In this document: one piece after another, positions 1 to 8,729 of the stretch
How positions within the stretch are numbered: position 1 is the first letter of the stretch
How the letters are laid out: every line of letters begins with the position of its first letter
Assembly (NCBI GenBank): GCA_963590775.1
Contig: CAVAPS010000010.1
Span: 1-64,000 of the forward strand
DNA from: Lachnospira sp963590775
GTDB taxonomy: Bacteria; Bacillota; Clostridia; Lachnospirales; Lachnospiraceae
Direction: 5' to 3'
DNA length: 64,000 nt
The notes under the pieces: model-generated
Seen by the model: the letters and a program-made list of their open reading frames with translations, nothing else
The model's database searches: none
Told to the model about the DNA's origin: nothing
Position numbers and translations under genes: made by a program

Positions 1-20
1 CCGGAAAAGCGGGGTAAATG

Positions 21-1631
21 CTATTTTTCAGACGGTAATGATTTCATCGTCGGGAATAAAAGCACATCCCTTATAGCCGGCGAATCCGTAAGCAGCATGA
101 CAAGCCTGTCGATGCCATATCCGATACCGCCAGTTGGTGGCATACCTACTGCAAGTGCGTTAAGGAAATCCTCATCAGTATGCTGGGCTTCCTCGTCACC
201 ATTTTCAGCATTCTTATCCTGCTGTACAAAACGCTCTCTCTGGTCGATAGGATCGTTAAGCTCTGAGTATGCATTACACATTTCCCATGTGTTGATGAAA
301 AGCTCGAAACGTTCAACCTTCTCCGGATCAGATGGCTTCTTCTTGGTAAGTGGAGAGATTGCAAGTGGATGATCCATGATAAATGTTGGCTGAATTAAAT
401 TCTCCTCACAGTACTCCTCAAAGAAAAGATTGATGATGTCACCCTTAGTATGACGCTTCTCGAATTCAATTCCTCTCTCCTTAGCAAGAGCCTTAGCTTC
501 TTCGTCAGTCTTAATTGTGTCAAAATCAACACCGGCATATTCCTTGATTGCATCATTCATAGTAAGCCTTCTGAATGGCTTTCCAAGGTCAATCTCAGTG
601 CCGTTGTAAGTAATCTTAGTTGTGCCGCATACAGTCTGCGCAAGATGTCTGAACATACTCTCAGTAAGCTCCATCATGCCCTCATAATCTGTGTATGCCT
701 GATAAAGCTCCATAAGTGTGAACTCAGGATTGTGTCTTGTATCAACACCCTCGTTACGATATACTCGTCCTATTTCATAAACTCTCTCAAGACCTCCAAC
801 GATAAGTCTCTTAAGATAAAGCTCTAATGAAATACGAAGCTTAACATCCTCGTCAAGTGCATTGTAATGAGTCTCAAATGGTCTTGCGGCAGCACCACCA
901 GCATTAGATACAAGTGTTGGTGTCTCAACTTCCATGAAGTCTCTGCCATCAAGGAACTTTCTGATTTCCTTGATAATCTTAGATCTCTTTACAAATGTTT
1001 CCTTAACCTCAGGATTCATTATTAAATCAACATATCTCTGACGGTATCTCATATCAGTATCTGTGATTCCATGGAACTTCTCTGGAAGTACCTGTAAACT
1101 CTTAGAAAGAAGAGTAATCTCCTCAGCGTGAACTGATATCTCTCCTGTCTTAGTTCTGAAGATGAATCCCTTGATACCGAAGATATCACCGATATCAGAC
1201 TTCTTGAAGTCTGCATATGCTTCTTCTCCAATTGCATCTCTTGAAATATATACCTGCATTCTGCCCTTAAGATCAGCAATGTTACAGAAAGATGCCTTTC
1301 CCATTACTCTCTTGAACATCATACGTCCGGCAAAGCTTACATTGATTGGAGAAGCGTCCATGATAGCTCTTCTCTCATTGTAATCAGCATTAACTGCTTC
1401 TCTTGCCTGCTGCTCATCTAAACCTTCAGTATTAACTGCTGACCTGTCACCGAGAAGCTCCTTCTCATGTGCTTCATAGATGGCTCTTATTTCATCTGTG
1501 TGATGTGTTACATCATACTTTGTTATCTGGAATGGATCCTTACCTGCGTCCTGAAGGTTCTTTAACTTTTCCATACGAACCTTAATCTGCTCGTTAACGT
1601 CAGGCTGCTGTGCAGATTTATTATCTCCCAT
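21..1631 (-). CDS. lysS: Lysyl-tRNA synthetase, class II
   Basis: Charges tRNA-Lys with lysine in the cytoplasm. The 536-residue protein has an N-terminal OB-fold anticodon domain (about residues 98-205) and a class II catalytic core. Motif 2 is visible as GRVYRNEG near residue 290 and motif 3 as GIGYGIDRLVML near 506-517; the tail IRDVLLFPTMK is typical of the family. The protein is longer than the usual ~490-500 residues because about 37 residues (roughly 61-97, acidic and Ala/Glu/Arg-rich) sit between the N-terminal helix and the first OB strand. It lies 82 bases downstream of greA in the same direction, a common Firmicute pairing, and probably shares the greA promoter. Confidence 0.97.
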   Translation of the reverse strand: MGDNKSAQQPDVNEQIKVRMEKLKNLQDAGKDPFQITKYDVTHHTDEIRAIYEAHEKELLGDRSAVNTEGLDEQQAREAVNADYNERRAIMDASPINVSFAGRMMFKRVMGKASFCNIADLKGRMQVYISRDAIGEEAYADFKKSDIGDIFGIKGFIFRTKTGEISVHAEEITLLSKSLQVLPEKFHGITDTDMRYRQRYVDLIMNPEVKETFVKRSKIIKEIRKFLDGRDFMEVETPTLVSNAGGAAARPFETHYNALDEDVKLRISLELYLKRLIVGGLERVYEIGRVYRNEGVDTRHNPEFTLMELYQAYTDYEGMMELTESMFRHLAQTVCGTTKITYNGTEIDLGKPFRRLTMNDAIKEYAGVDFDTIKTDEEAKALAKERGIEFEKRHTKGDIINLFFEEYCEENLIQPTFIMDHPLAISPLTKKKPSDPEKVERFELFINTWEMCNAYSELNDPIDQRERFVQQDKNAENGDEEAQHTDEDFLNALAVGMPPTGGIGYGIDRLVMLLTDSPAIRDVLLFPTMKSLPSEK

Positions 1632-1713
1632 GAATGAGTATCTCCTTTTCTATATGTTACTGAAATATATCTTTATTGGTCGTTCTTTTCAGAGATTAAT
1701 TGCTTTTCTGAAA

Positions 1714-2190
1714 TTAGTCATTCTTTACAGATACAACTGTATATTCAATCTCTCCGACAGGTGCTTCTACCTTAACAGTGTCACCCTTCTTCTTTCCAAT
1801 AAGAGCTGCTCCAAGTGGTGACTCATTAGAAATCTTGTTATTAAGACTGTCTGCCTCTGATGAACCAACGATTGTGTACTCGATATCCTCATCGAATTCT
1901 ACGTCGTGAAGTACAACAAGGCTCTCCATCTTAACTACATCTTTATTCTTATCGTTATCCTGAATAACCTCACAGTTAGCAAGAATTACTTCAAGTTCTG
2001 CGATTTCTGTCTCAATATCTCTCTGCTCGTCCTTAGCTGCATCGTACTCAGCGTTCTCTGATAAATCGCCCTGCTCTCTTGCTTCCTTTAACTTCTGGGC
2101 AACTTCCTTTCTTCTGACAATCTTAAGCTCCTCAAGTCTTGCTACTCTTTCGTCATACCCCTTTTTAGTAAGAAACTGTTTCTCTGCCAT
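1714..2190 (-). CDS. greA: Transcription elongation factor GreA
   Basis: Rescues backtracked RNA polymerase by stimulating transcript cleavage. The 158-residue length is standard. Residues 1-75 form the antiparallel coiled coil, with the acidic tip region LSENAEYDAAKDEQ seen near residues 43-56; the C-terminal half is the FKBP-like domain ending in GEIEYTVVSV. It starts with ATG after an AAAGGTG ribosome site and is first in a greA-lysS unit read from a strong promoter about 80 bases upstream. Confidence 0.97.
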   Translation of the reverse strand: MAEKQFLTKKGYDERVARLEELKIVRRKEVAQKLKEAREQGDLSENAEYDAAKDEQRDIETEIAELEVILANCEVIQDNDKNKDVVKMESLVVLHDVEFDEDIEYTIVGSSEADSLNNKISNESPLGAALIGKKKGDTVKVEAPVGEIEYTVVSVKND

Positions 2191-2272
2191 GTTCTTATCA
2201 CCTTTCTATATATCTACTACACTAATATGCTTCTGCTCTACTAGAGAATAAAAACCCCACAAGCGTCACAAT

Positions 2273-2301
2273 ATTATAAACTATCAATCCACGTCTGTCA
2301 A
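2273..2301 (-). promoter_or_regulatory. Sigma-A promoter for greA-lysS
   Basis: On the minus strand, TTGACA (2296-2301) and TATAAT (2273-2278) are both perfect matches to consensus and separated by exactly 17 bases. It lies between the end of dusB and the start of greA. Confidence 0.85.
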
Positions 2302-2345
2302 CGAGTGCTACATGTATTCCGTCAAGTCCATATGCGATTTACAGA

Positions 2346-3314
2346 CTATGCCTGCAGTCCGTCCAGTATCCTGTCCACAAGCCCATTAAACTGTTCAAGA
2401 TTAGTCACATGATTAGCTTCATTTCTTAATGCCGCCGCATACTTTATCCCTGCTGTATACCATGCAAAATGTTTTCTCATCTCGCGGATTCCTGTAAATT
2501 CGCCTTTAATCTCACACAGCCCTTTTGCATGTCTTTTAATCATCTGGCATACTTCTTCAACAGATGGAGGTGAAATTATTGTCCCATTATTCATATATTC
2601 AGAAACCTGTCTGAATATCCATGGATTTCCTCTGGCTGCCCTTCCAATCATTATTCCGTCACAGCCTGTCTGCTTAATCATATTGACAGCATCCTCGCCG
2701 CATTTAATATCGCCATTGCCGATAACAGGAATTGATACAGCTTCCTTTACCTGCCTTATTATATCCCAGTCTGCATGCCCTGAATAATACTGCTGCCTCG
2801 TTCTTGCATGTACTGCAACGGCAGCCCCGCCGGACTCCTCAATAACATGTGCTATCTGAGGTGCATTTATACTGTTCTCATCAAAGCCCGCCCTTATCTT
2901 GATTGTGAGCGGCTTATCAAGTGCATTAGCCATCTTCTCAACGATTCTTCCGACAAGCAAAGGGTCTTTCATAAGAGCCGAGCCTTCTCCGTTATTGACT
3001 ACCTTTGGCACAGGACAACCCATATTGACATCAATTATATCGAACTCTCTCTCGGAAAGCCTCTTTGCAATATCTGCCATGATATCCGGATCAGAACCGA
3101 AAAGCTGCAATGCAAGCGGACGCTCCTCTGGCACTGTCTTCATTAAATCTTCTGTATTCTTATTGTTATACAGCACAGCTTTGGCGCTGACCATCTCTGT
3201 GCACATAAGTCCGCAGCCCTGCTCCTTGCATAAAAGTCGAAATGGCAGGTCTGTTACTCCTGCCATCGGTGCCAATGCAATATTGTTCTTTATCTCAACA
3301 TTTCCAATTCTCAT
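2346..3314 (-). CDS. dusB: tRNA-dihydrouridine synthase DusB-type
   Basis: FMN-dependent enzyme that reduces uridines in the tRNA D-loop. The 322-residue protein begins with the flavin-binding strand NIALAPMAGVTDLPFR, carries the active-site cysteine in NMGCPVPKV (about residue 100), and the phosphate-binding segment GIMIGRAARGNPWIF. The C-terminal helical tRNA-binding domain is present. It is the last gene of the argF-to-dusB run and its start nearly abuts the stop of the preceding gene (two bases apart). Confidence 0.95.
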   Translation of the reverse strand: MRIGNVEIKNNIALAPMAGVTDLPFRLLCKEQGCGLMCTEMVSAKAVLYNNKNTEDLMKTVPEERPLALQLFGSDPDIMADIAKRLSEREFDIIDVNMGCPVPKVVNNGEGSALMKDPLLVGRIVEKMANALDKPLTIKIRAGFDENSINAPQIAHVIEESGGAAVAVHARTRQQYYSGHADWDIIRQVKEAVSIPVIGNGDIKCGEDAVNMIKQTGCDGIMIGRAARGNPWIFRQVSEYMNNGTIISPPSVEEVCQMIKRHAKGLCEIKGEFTGIREMRKHFAWYTAGIKYAAALRNEANHVTNLEQFNGLVDRILDGLQA

Positions 3315-3316
3315 AA

Positions 3317-3649
3317 TTACTCCATGCCTAAGAAGAATACCTTGAAGAACATCTCAAGTGATTCAAGAAGTTCTCTCTTCTCATACTGATACTTCTTGAC
3401 TAGCATGCCGCATGCTATCTCGTCATACAGTAAATCACCCTCGTCTGCTGATGATTTGAACAAAAGATTGCCTTCCTCATCGAATTCCATATCAAGTATT
3501 CCGCCAACTTCCTCTGTGAAAAGAACGCACATAATTTTTAACTCGTTCTTTACCTCATCAGGAAGCTTATCGAAATCAGGGTTAAAATAGTATTTCTTCT
3601 CATAAGAATTAGATACACATAAAACTACATTTTCATCAAACATATCCAT
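3317..3649 (-). CDS. Small acidic protein of unknown function (DUF6145-like)
   Basis: A 110-residue acidic cytoplasmic protein with no signal peptide or membrane segment. It is predicted mixed alpha/beta, with a hydrophobic C-terminus ending EMFFKVFFLGME. It overlaps birA by 14 bases and abuts dusB, so translation is probably coupled. From memory it resembles a Lachnospiraceae-restricted family (DUF6145); that assignment is unverified. No function can be inferred beyond co-expression with birA and dusB. Confidence 0.75.
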   Translation of the reverse strand: MDMFDENVVLCVSNSYEKKYYFNPDFDKLPDEVKNELKIMCVLFTEEVGGILDMEFDEEGNLLFKSSADEGDLLYDEIACGMLVKKYQYEKRELLESLEMFFKVFFLGME

Positions 3650-4649
3650 ATAATCCTCTCACAGAAACCTCTCCGGTTCTGATAATCTTCTCGCCCTCGT
3701 CTGTCTTAATGATAAGCTCGCCCTCATCATTGATTCCATGTGCTGTGCCGACAATCTCCTTATCAGCGTATATTGCCTTAACTTCGCTGTCTTTATTGAC
3801 AAGCATTGCATTATAATCGTCTTTAAGTCCTACCAGATTCTGCGTCTTTACAAATTCCTTGTAATACTTTGCAAAGCTCTTTGAAAATGCGGCTACTATC
3901 CGACTTCTTTTCAGATGGTCGCTAGTCTCAAGATACAGCGAAGAAGCTGTTGCCTTGATTGAGTCATCAAATTCTGTTGTATTAACATTTATTCCCATGC
4001 CGATAACCACATAATGTATGTAATCCATCTCTGCACTCATCTCTGTTAATATTCCGCTTATTTTCTTCTTATTAAGAACTATGTCGTTAGGCCACTTTAT
4101 ACGGCACTCTGCGTCATGTCCATCCTCTGTAAGAACGGTGTGGATTGCCTCCTGCTCTGCCATAGCTGCTACTATTGTAAGCATTGAGGCGTTGGCTGGT
4201 GCAATATCCGGTCTTAACAGAAGTGACATCCATATACCGCTTCCTGCAGGAGACGCCCAGTTTCGTCCGCGTCTGCCGCGTCCGCCCGTCTGGCTCTCTG
4301 TTATATAAAGTGTTCCATCAGCCGCATTGTCTTTCTCTGCTGCTCTCTTGGCTTCGTTGTTGGTAGAATCAGTCTCATCATAATATACTACGTCACGGAT
4401 AATCCCGGTTGTATCACCTGTATCCACATCGGTAAGCTGGCTCATTATCTCACTTGCCGTAAGAATATCGGAATACTGTGTTATATGGTATCCCTTATTC
4501 TGAACCGCCTCTATAACATAGCCTTCTTCTTTTAACTGGTTGATAACCTTCCAGACAGCCGTTCTCGAAACACCAAGCATATTGCACAGTGCCTGTCCTG
4601 ACACATATCCATCTGATTTTCTCAAAACATTTAAAATCTTAGTCTTCAT
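3636..4649 (-). CDS. birA: Biotin operon repressor / biotin-protein ligase BirA
   Basis: Attaches biotin to biotin-dependent carboxylases via biotinyl-AMP, and probably represses biotin genes. An N-terminal winged helix (about residues 5-60; SGQALCNMLGVSRTAVWKVI) marks it as a group II, DNA-binding BirA. The adenylate-forming loop GRGRRGRNWASP is intact, followed by KWPNDI and the SH3-like C-terminal domain. I chose the ATG at 4649 because it makes an ATGA overlap with the upstream gene's stop; an ATG at 4664, five codons earlier, is the alternative. No biotin synthesis genes lie nearby. Confidence 0.93.
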   Translation of the reverse strand: MKTKILNVLRKSDGYVSGQALCNMLGVSRTAVWKVINQLKEEGYVIEAVQNKGYHITQYSDILTASEIMSQLTDVDTGDTTGIIRDVVYYDETDSTNNEAKRAAEKDNAADGTLYITESQTGGRGRRGRNWASPAGSGIWMSLLLRPDIAPANASMLTIVAAMAEQEAIHTVLTEDGHDAECRIKWPNDIVLNKKKISGILTEMSAEMDYIHYVVIGMGINVNTTEFDDSIKATASSLYLETSDHLKRSRIVAAFSKSFAKYYKEFVKTQNLVGLKDDYNAMLVNKDSEVKAIYADKEIVGTAHGINDEGELIIKTDEGEKIIRTGEVSVRGLYGYV

Positions 4650-4930
4650 ACCATTACCCGCCATGCTATTACTGCCATAAGCAGAAGTCCCAATGTTACA
4701 ACTGTAAGAATAACGCCCGACACTGTTCTGTCACTCATGAAATTCTTAGCTGCTGTAAGTCCGTTAACAAGCGCTCCAAGCAGGAATTCCACTGCGAATA
4801 ATATTCCGCTTCCACTGCGAAGGAAAAGTATAATTATGAATACCACTCCTATTGCAAATGTAAGTGCTATATTGGCATAGTCTATGAGCATTTTGCTCTT
4901 TCTATACGCGCCACTCGTTGTATAATACAT
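4646..4930 (-). CDS. Small membrane protein of unknown function
   Basis: A 94-residue protein with three probable transmembrane helices (about residues 18-37, 42-60 and 70-92) and a short Lys-rich segment between the second and third. There is no recognised domain. A GGAGG ribosome site sits four bases before the ATG, and the stop overlaps the birA start as ATGA, so it is very likely translationally coupled to birA. It lies about 43 bases after argF. Confidence 0.75.
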   Translation of the reverse strand: MYYTTSGAYRKSKMLIDYANIALTFAIGVVFIIILFLRSGSGILFAVEFLLGALVNGLTAAKNFMSDRTVSGVILTVVTLGLLLMAVIAWRVMV

Positions 4931-4973
4931 AACGCCTCCATACCTTACGAATTAACCATTGCGAATTACATTT

Positions 4974-5969
4974 TTACTTATAAGCTCCAAGTGTAGCTGC
5001 CATTACAGCCTTGATTGTATGCATTCTGTTCTCAGCCTCATCGAATACAACTGACTGCTCTGACTCAAATACTTCATCAGTAACTTCCATCTCATCAAGA
5101 CCGAATTTGTCATGAATCTCTTTACCAATCTTAGTCTTAAGGTCATGGAATGCTGGAAGACAGTGCATAAAAATTGCGTCCTTGGAAGCATTTTCCATAA
5201 CTTCCTTATTAACCTGATATGGAAGAAGTGCCTTGATTCTCTCAGTCCATACTTCATCAGGCTCGCCCATTGATACCCATACATCTGTGTATAATACGTC
5301 GGCATCCTTAGTTCCTGCCTTAACATCTTCTGTAAGTGTTACAGAACCACCGCTTTCCTTTGCCCATTCCTCGCACTGTGCAACAAGTTCCTTGTCAGGG
5401 AAATATTCCTTGGCTGTGCAGGCTGTGTAGTGAAGTCCTAACTTAGAGCAGACAATCATAAGCGAATTACCCATGTTGTATCTTGCATCGCCCATGTATA
5501 CGAACTTAACGCCCTTTAATCTGCCAAGCTTCTCTTTGATTGTAAGCATATCTGCAAGCATCTGTGTTGGGTGGTACTCGTTGGTAAGTCCATTCCATAC
5601 TGGCACGCTTGAATATTTTGCAAGGTCTTCAACTATCTCCTGACCGAATCCTCTGTATTCGATTCCTTCAAACATTGTGCAGAGAACTCTTGCTGTATCA
5701 GCAATGCTCTCCTTCTTGCCAATCTGTGAACCTGTAGGGTCAAGATATGTAACTCCCATACCAAGGTCATGTGCTGCCACCTCAAATGAGCAGCGTGTTC
5801 TTGTACTTGTCTTCTCAAATATAAGTGCAACATTCTTTCCGATAAGTGGCTGTTCTACAATGCCCTTTTTCTTCTTATCCTTAAGCTCTGCTGCTAAGTC
5901 TATTAAATATAAAATCTCCTCAGGTGTGTAATCCTTGAGTGTTAAAAAGTCGCGTCCTTTTAAATCCAT
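4974..5969 (-). CDS. argF: Ornithine carbamoyltransferase
   Basis: Makes citrulline from ornithine and carbamoyl phosphate in arginine synthesis, or runs the reverse in arginine catabolism. The carbamoyl-phosphate motif STRTRCSF and the ornithine motif HCLPAFHD are intact; the 331-residue length is normal. I set the start at 5969 because AGGAGG lies five bases upstream; an upstream in-frame ATG at 6005 would add 12 residues but lacks such a site. No other arginine genes are in the window. A sigma-A promoter and a half ARG box precede it, which favours a biosynthetic, ArgR-controlled role. Confidence 0.95.
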   Translation of the reverse strand: MDLKGRDFLTLKDYTPEEILYLIDLAAELKDKKKKGIVEQPLIGKNVALIFEKTSTRTRCSFEVAAHDLGMGVTYLDPTGSQIGKKESIADTARVLCTMFEGIEYRGFGQEIVEDLAKYSSVPVWNGLTNEYHPTQMLADMLTIKEKLGRLKGVKFVYMGDARYNMGNSLMIVCSKLGLHYTACTAKEYFPDKELVAQCEEWAKESGGSVTLTEDVKAGTKDADVLYTDVWVSMGEPDEVWTERIKALLPYQVNKEVMENASKDAIFMHCLPAFHDLKTKIGKEIHDKFGLDEMEVTDEVFESEQSVVFDEAENRMHTIKAVMAATLGAYK

Positions 5970-6002
5970 GACATCCTCCTGTCTGTATGCTCTTAGTCCA
6001 TA

Positions 6003-6055
6003 CATTGAATAATAATAACTTTGTTCATTCTATCGCAATTATAGTTCTTCGTCAA
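6003..6055 (-). promoter_or_regulatory. argF promoter with possible ARG half-site
   Basis: On the minus strand TTGACG (6050-6055) and TAGAAT (6027-6032) are 17 bases apart. Just downstream, at 6003-6020, the sequence ends in ATTATTCAAT, which matches one arm of the ArgR box; the other arm is poor. The promoter is reasonably supported; the ARG site is tentative. Confidence 0.55.
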
Positions 6056-6098
6056 ATGTGACTTCTTTACTTACATATCTGCGTATACATTTGCACAT

Positions 6099-6142
6099 AA
6101 AAAATGTGGTGCAGTCACCAGTTTCCTGATAACCACACCACA
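6099..6142 (-). terminator. Intrinsic terminator after the cell-wall hydrolase gene
   Basis: On the minus strand a 7-bp stem (TGTGGTG/CACCACA) encloses an 8-bp stem with two G-U pairs capped by a GAAA tetraloop, followed directly by six T residues (6099-6104). This is a textbook rho-independent terminator separating the hydrolase from argF. Confidence 0.9.
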
Positions 6143-6155
6143 CTGCACATCCATA

Positions 6156-7157
6156 TTAATGGAATATATGATCTCCAATTATTACGAAATCTGAATAGTT
6201 GTTAACATCTACAGTATATAATGCTCTGAATGATGTATAACTACCGATATTATTAACACCTGATAATGCTTCAAGTGCTGCCTGCATACATTCTGTATTT
6301 CTAGGACCACTGGCAAGTCTTTCCGCGAATCTGTCTGATGGATTACCAGCTCCGTCAGATACGCCAGAGAACTGTGATCTCTGGTATATAACCCCTGTAA
6401 CTGTATTAGGATAATGTCCGCTTCTTACTCTGTTAAGAATAACATTGGCAACTGCGAGCTTTCCTGCATATGGCTGGTATCCAGCCTCCCAGTCTATGAT
6501 ACATGCCATAAGCCATATATCATCATCTGATACGCTCATAGTTGGATTGTATGTTATATCTGTTCCAGATATTGTATTAGCGATTATCCTCTGTTTTCTG
6601 GCTTCCTCTGCTGCCGCAGCTGCTCTTGCTGCCTCTGCTTCCGCCTCAAGTCTTGCTTCCTCTGCAAGTCTTGCAGCTTCTGCCTCTGCCTCGATAGCCT
6701 GAATCTCTGCTATTGTATAACCTGTAAGAAGATTATCTGTTCCTACCTGCTGTTCTAATGCTTCTGCTTCTTCTCCGAAACATAAGCACTGTGTAAGTAC
6801 ATAGCCTTCGCAGTTTCCTGAACTTACTTTAGTCCATTCTTTACCAACTGAATCAACATCAACAAGTGTGTTAGTATATAATCTTCCAACAACCTCTGAT
6901 GTATCTTCATCTGTCGTGTCATAAACATCAAGATAAGGATCAGTTATTGCTACTGCCTTGTTCTTGTATGTTCCTGTTTCTTCATACCCAGTCACAAGAA
7001 CTTCTTCTGTATTAGCCGAATAAGATGCAACTTTAATTCCCGTGTCAGTATTCTGTGTTTTCTCATAGGTAGTTGCTACTGCTGGAAGAACCGGTGTCAA
7101 GAATAACACCATTACAGCTCCGATATAGCAAGCAGCTTTGCTACTTCTAAGTTTCAT
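6156..7157 (-). CDS. Secreted SleB-type cell wall hydrolase with SH3 domain
   Basis: Probable peptidoglycan hydrolase acting outside the cell. The 333-residue protein has a signal peptide (about residues 1-29, cleaved near AVATTYE), a bacterial SH3-like region (about 65-130), an Ala/Glu-rich coiled coil (about 145-190) and a C-terminal SleB/CwlJ hydrolase domain from about 205. In that domain DWEAGYQPYAGKLAVANV and NRVRSGHYPNTV match the family, including the conserved glutamate. SleB and CwlJ open spore cortex in bacilli, but SH3-coiled coil-SleB proteins in clostridia often act on the vegetative wall. Its promoter carries a WalR-type repeat, which supports a growth-related role. Confidence 0.88.
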   Translation of the reverse strand: MKLRSSKAACYIGAVMVLFLTPVLPAVATTYEKTQNTDTGIKVASYSANTEEVLVTGYEETGTYKNKAVAITDPYLDVYDTTDEDTSEVVGRLYTNTLVDVDSVGKEWTKVSSGNCEGYVLTQCLCFGEEAEALEQQVGTDNLLTGYTIAEIQAIEAEAEAARLAEEARLEAEAEAARAAAAAEEARKQRIIANTISGTDITYNPTMSVSDDDIWLMACIIDWEAGYQPYAGKLAVANVILNRVRSGHYPNTVTGVIYQRSQFSGVSDGAGNPSDRFAERLASGPRNTECMQAALEALSGVNNIGSYTSFRALYTVDVNNYSDFVIIGDHIFH

Positions 7158-7203
7158 ATTATACTTCCCTTTCCGGCGGCTTATTTAGCTTCGCCTTTAA
7201 ATT

Positions 7204-7264
7204 GTTACAGAAATGTTACAATTTATTACAGAAGTATAATAACAAAGTTACAGTAATTTGTCAA
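7204..7264 (-). promoter_or_regulatory. Hydrolase promoter with WalR-like TGTAAC repeats
   Basis: Minus strand: TTGACA (7259-7264), 17-base spacer, TATTAT (7236-7241). Downstream, TGTAAC occurs at 7215-7220 and 7204-7209 separated by exactly five bases, the WalR (YycF) box layout TGTWAH-N5-TGTWAH. Related copies lie at 7225-7230 and 7247-7252, giving about 10-11 base phasing. The position relative to -10 would suit repression as well as activation. Confidence 0.65.
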
Positions 7265-7266
7265 AT

Positions 7267-7296
7267 ATATTAAAAACCCGCTCTATGAGCGGGTTT
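7267..7296 (-). terminator. Intrinsic terminator after the pilin-like gene
   Basis: A perfect 10-bp inverted repeat, AAACCCGCTC/GAGCGGGTTT (7274-7283 and 7287-7296), has a 3-base loop and is followed by a T-rich tract on the minus strand. It ends the trmH-pilin unit. Confidence 0.85.
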
Positions 7297-7331
7297 ACAC
7301 GACTTACTATTAAATTATCCTGTCAATTTGA

Positions 7332-7910
7332 TTAGTGGCCATTCCAGTACTGTTTTGTGTATTTATCTTCATATATTGAATATTTTCCAACCCATGCTTC
7401 ACCTTCTGCCGTATCAAAGCTCAACCATTCTCCGCTCTTTCCAGAATTTTTAATACTGCTTCCATAACATTTTTCTTCATCTCTATAATATACATATACC
7501 TTTCTGGTTTTCAGATCCTTATAAGTAATCTGTATAACCCTGTAGTCTTCAATTATAGCAATAGCCTCAAACCCTCTTCCGTTAGGATTGAATATATCAT
7601 ATATTGCATTAATCAACGGATGATATGTAGCATCAGCATCTGGTGGATCTGCAGTACTTGACAAATACTGTACACTGAATTCTGACGCATCTTTTAAAGC
7701 CTGATTACCAAGCTCACCACTTGCTGCTTCTGCCATAACAGTATTAACGGTTGTCTCAAAGCTCTGTGCATTATTAAGTGCAGTGCTTTCTCTTGCTTTC
7801 CTGATATATCTGATGAGGGTAGGTGCAAGAACACCTATAAGCACAGCCATTATTGCTATTACCACAATCAACTCTATCAGCGAAAATCCCTTATTATTTC
7901 TTTTTTTCAT
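7332..7910 (-). CDS. Type IV pilin / pseudopilin-like protein
   Basis: A 192-residue protein with a class III signal: a basic leader MKKRNNKG, cleavage after Gly8, then FSLIELIVVIAIMAVLIGVL with the key Glu at +5. The rest is an unassigned globular domain. This marks it as a substrate of a prepilin peptidase and a likely subunit of a type IV pilus, pseudopilus or related fibre. No assembly ATPase, inner-membrane platform or prepilin peptidase lies next to it; the only other pilus-type gene in the window is pilT at 38.7-39.7 kb. It follows the methyltransferase gene by 18 bases, with an AGGT ribosome site. Confidence 0.85.
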   Translation of the reverse strand: MKKRNNKGFSLIELIVVIAIMAVLIGVLAPTLIRYIRKARESTALNNAQSFETTVNTVMAEAASGELGNQALKDASEFSVQYLSSTADPPDADATYHPLINAIYDIFNPNGRGFEAIAIIEDYRVIQITYKDLKTRKVYVYYRDEEKCYGSSIKNSGKSGEWLSFDTAEGEAWVGKYSIYEDKYTKQYWNGH

Positions 7911-7928
7911 ACATACTACCTCATATTC

Positions 7929-8729
7929 CTATTTGATAAAGCTTCTCTGTCTTACAGCCTCGTATGTCAGAATAGTACATGCTATCGCTGCATTGAGAGA
8001 TTCAACTTCCCCTTTCATAGGAATTCTTATAAGTATATCTGCCTGTTTCGTAATATCTTCTGTAAGTCCATTGCCCTCATTACCTATAAGAAATGCTGTT
8101 CCCTTACTGTAATCTTCCCCAAGATATGTATTCTTACCTTCTAGATGTGCAGCATACACTTTAATCCCAGCCTTCCGGCACTCAATAACCGCATTTTCAA
8201 AATCCTCTGCATATACGAATGGGACTCTGAATATAGAACCCATTGTTGATCTTATAGTTTTAGGATTATATATATCCACGGTATTAGAGCTCATCACAAC
8301 TCCGGTAACACCTGCACCTTCACCCATCCTCAGTATTGTTCCTAAATTCCCCGGGTCCTGAAGATTCTCAACAAGAATGAGCAGAGGGTTATCAGTAAAC
8401 ATATCCGACAGACTGTTGTCCTTCATCTTCACAACCGCCATAATCCCCTGTGGTGTCTGTGTCTGTGACATTCTGTCAAATACATTATCTGCCACAATCT
8501 CAATAATATCGGTAGTAATTCCCTGTTTTCTTACCAGTTCCGTGACATATTCAGGATTATTATTCTGGAATCTTTCTGACATATATATCTTTACGAGCGA
8601 ATCTACCGGAACTTCAGACACCATTCGGATTCCCTCTACCACATATTCATTATTCTTCTTTCTTTCCTTAGACTTAGAAAGCAGTGACATCACATGCTTT
8701 ACCTGCGAACTGCTGGTACTGGTTATCAT
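7929..8729 (-). CDS. TrmH (SpoU)-family RNA 2'-O-ribose methyltransferase
   Basis: SAM-dependent methyltransferase for a ribose in rRNA or tRNA. The 266-residue protein has an N-terminal substrate-binding domain (about 1-100) and the SPOUT knot domain. The knot motifs are NLQDPGNLGTILR, FLIGNEGNGL and IPMKGEVESLNAA. The exact target cannot be told from sequence; YsgA/RlmB-type 23S rRNA enzymes are closest in layout. I chose the ATG at 8729 because it begins the family-typical segment ITSTSSSQVKHV; an in-frame extension to 8840 has no family features. Confidence 0.9.
   Translation of the reverse strand: MITSTSSSQVKHVMSLLSKSKERKKNNEYVVEGIRMVSEVPVDSLVKIYMSERFQNNNPEYVTELVRKQGITTDIIEIVADNVFDRMSQTQTPQGIMAVVKMKDNSLSDMFTDNPLLILVENLQDPGNLGTILRMGEGAGVTGVVMSSNTVDIYNPKTIRSTMGSIFRVPFVYAEDFENAVIECRKAGIKVYAAHLEGKNTYLGEDYSKGTAFLIGNEGNGLTEDITKQADILIRIPMKGEVESLNAAIACTILTYEAVRQRSFIK

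Noticed and set aside
1632..1713. Lysine riboswitch or T-box before lysS
   Set aside because: The 82-base gap after greA is too short and shows no specifier, antiterminator or terminator pair.
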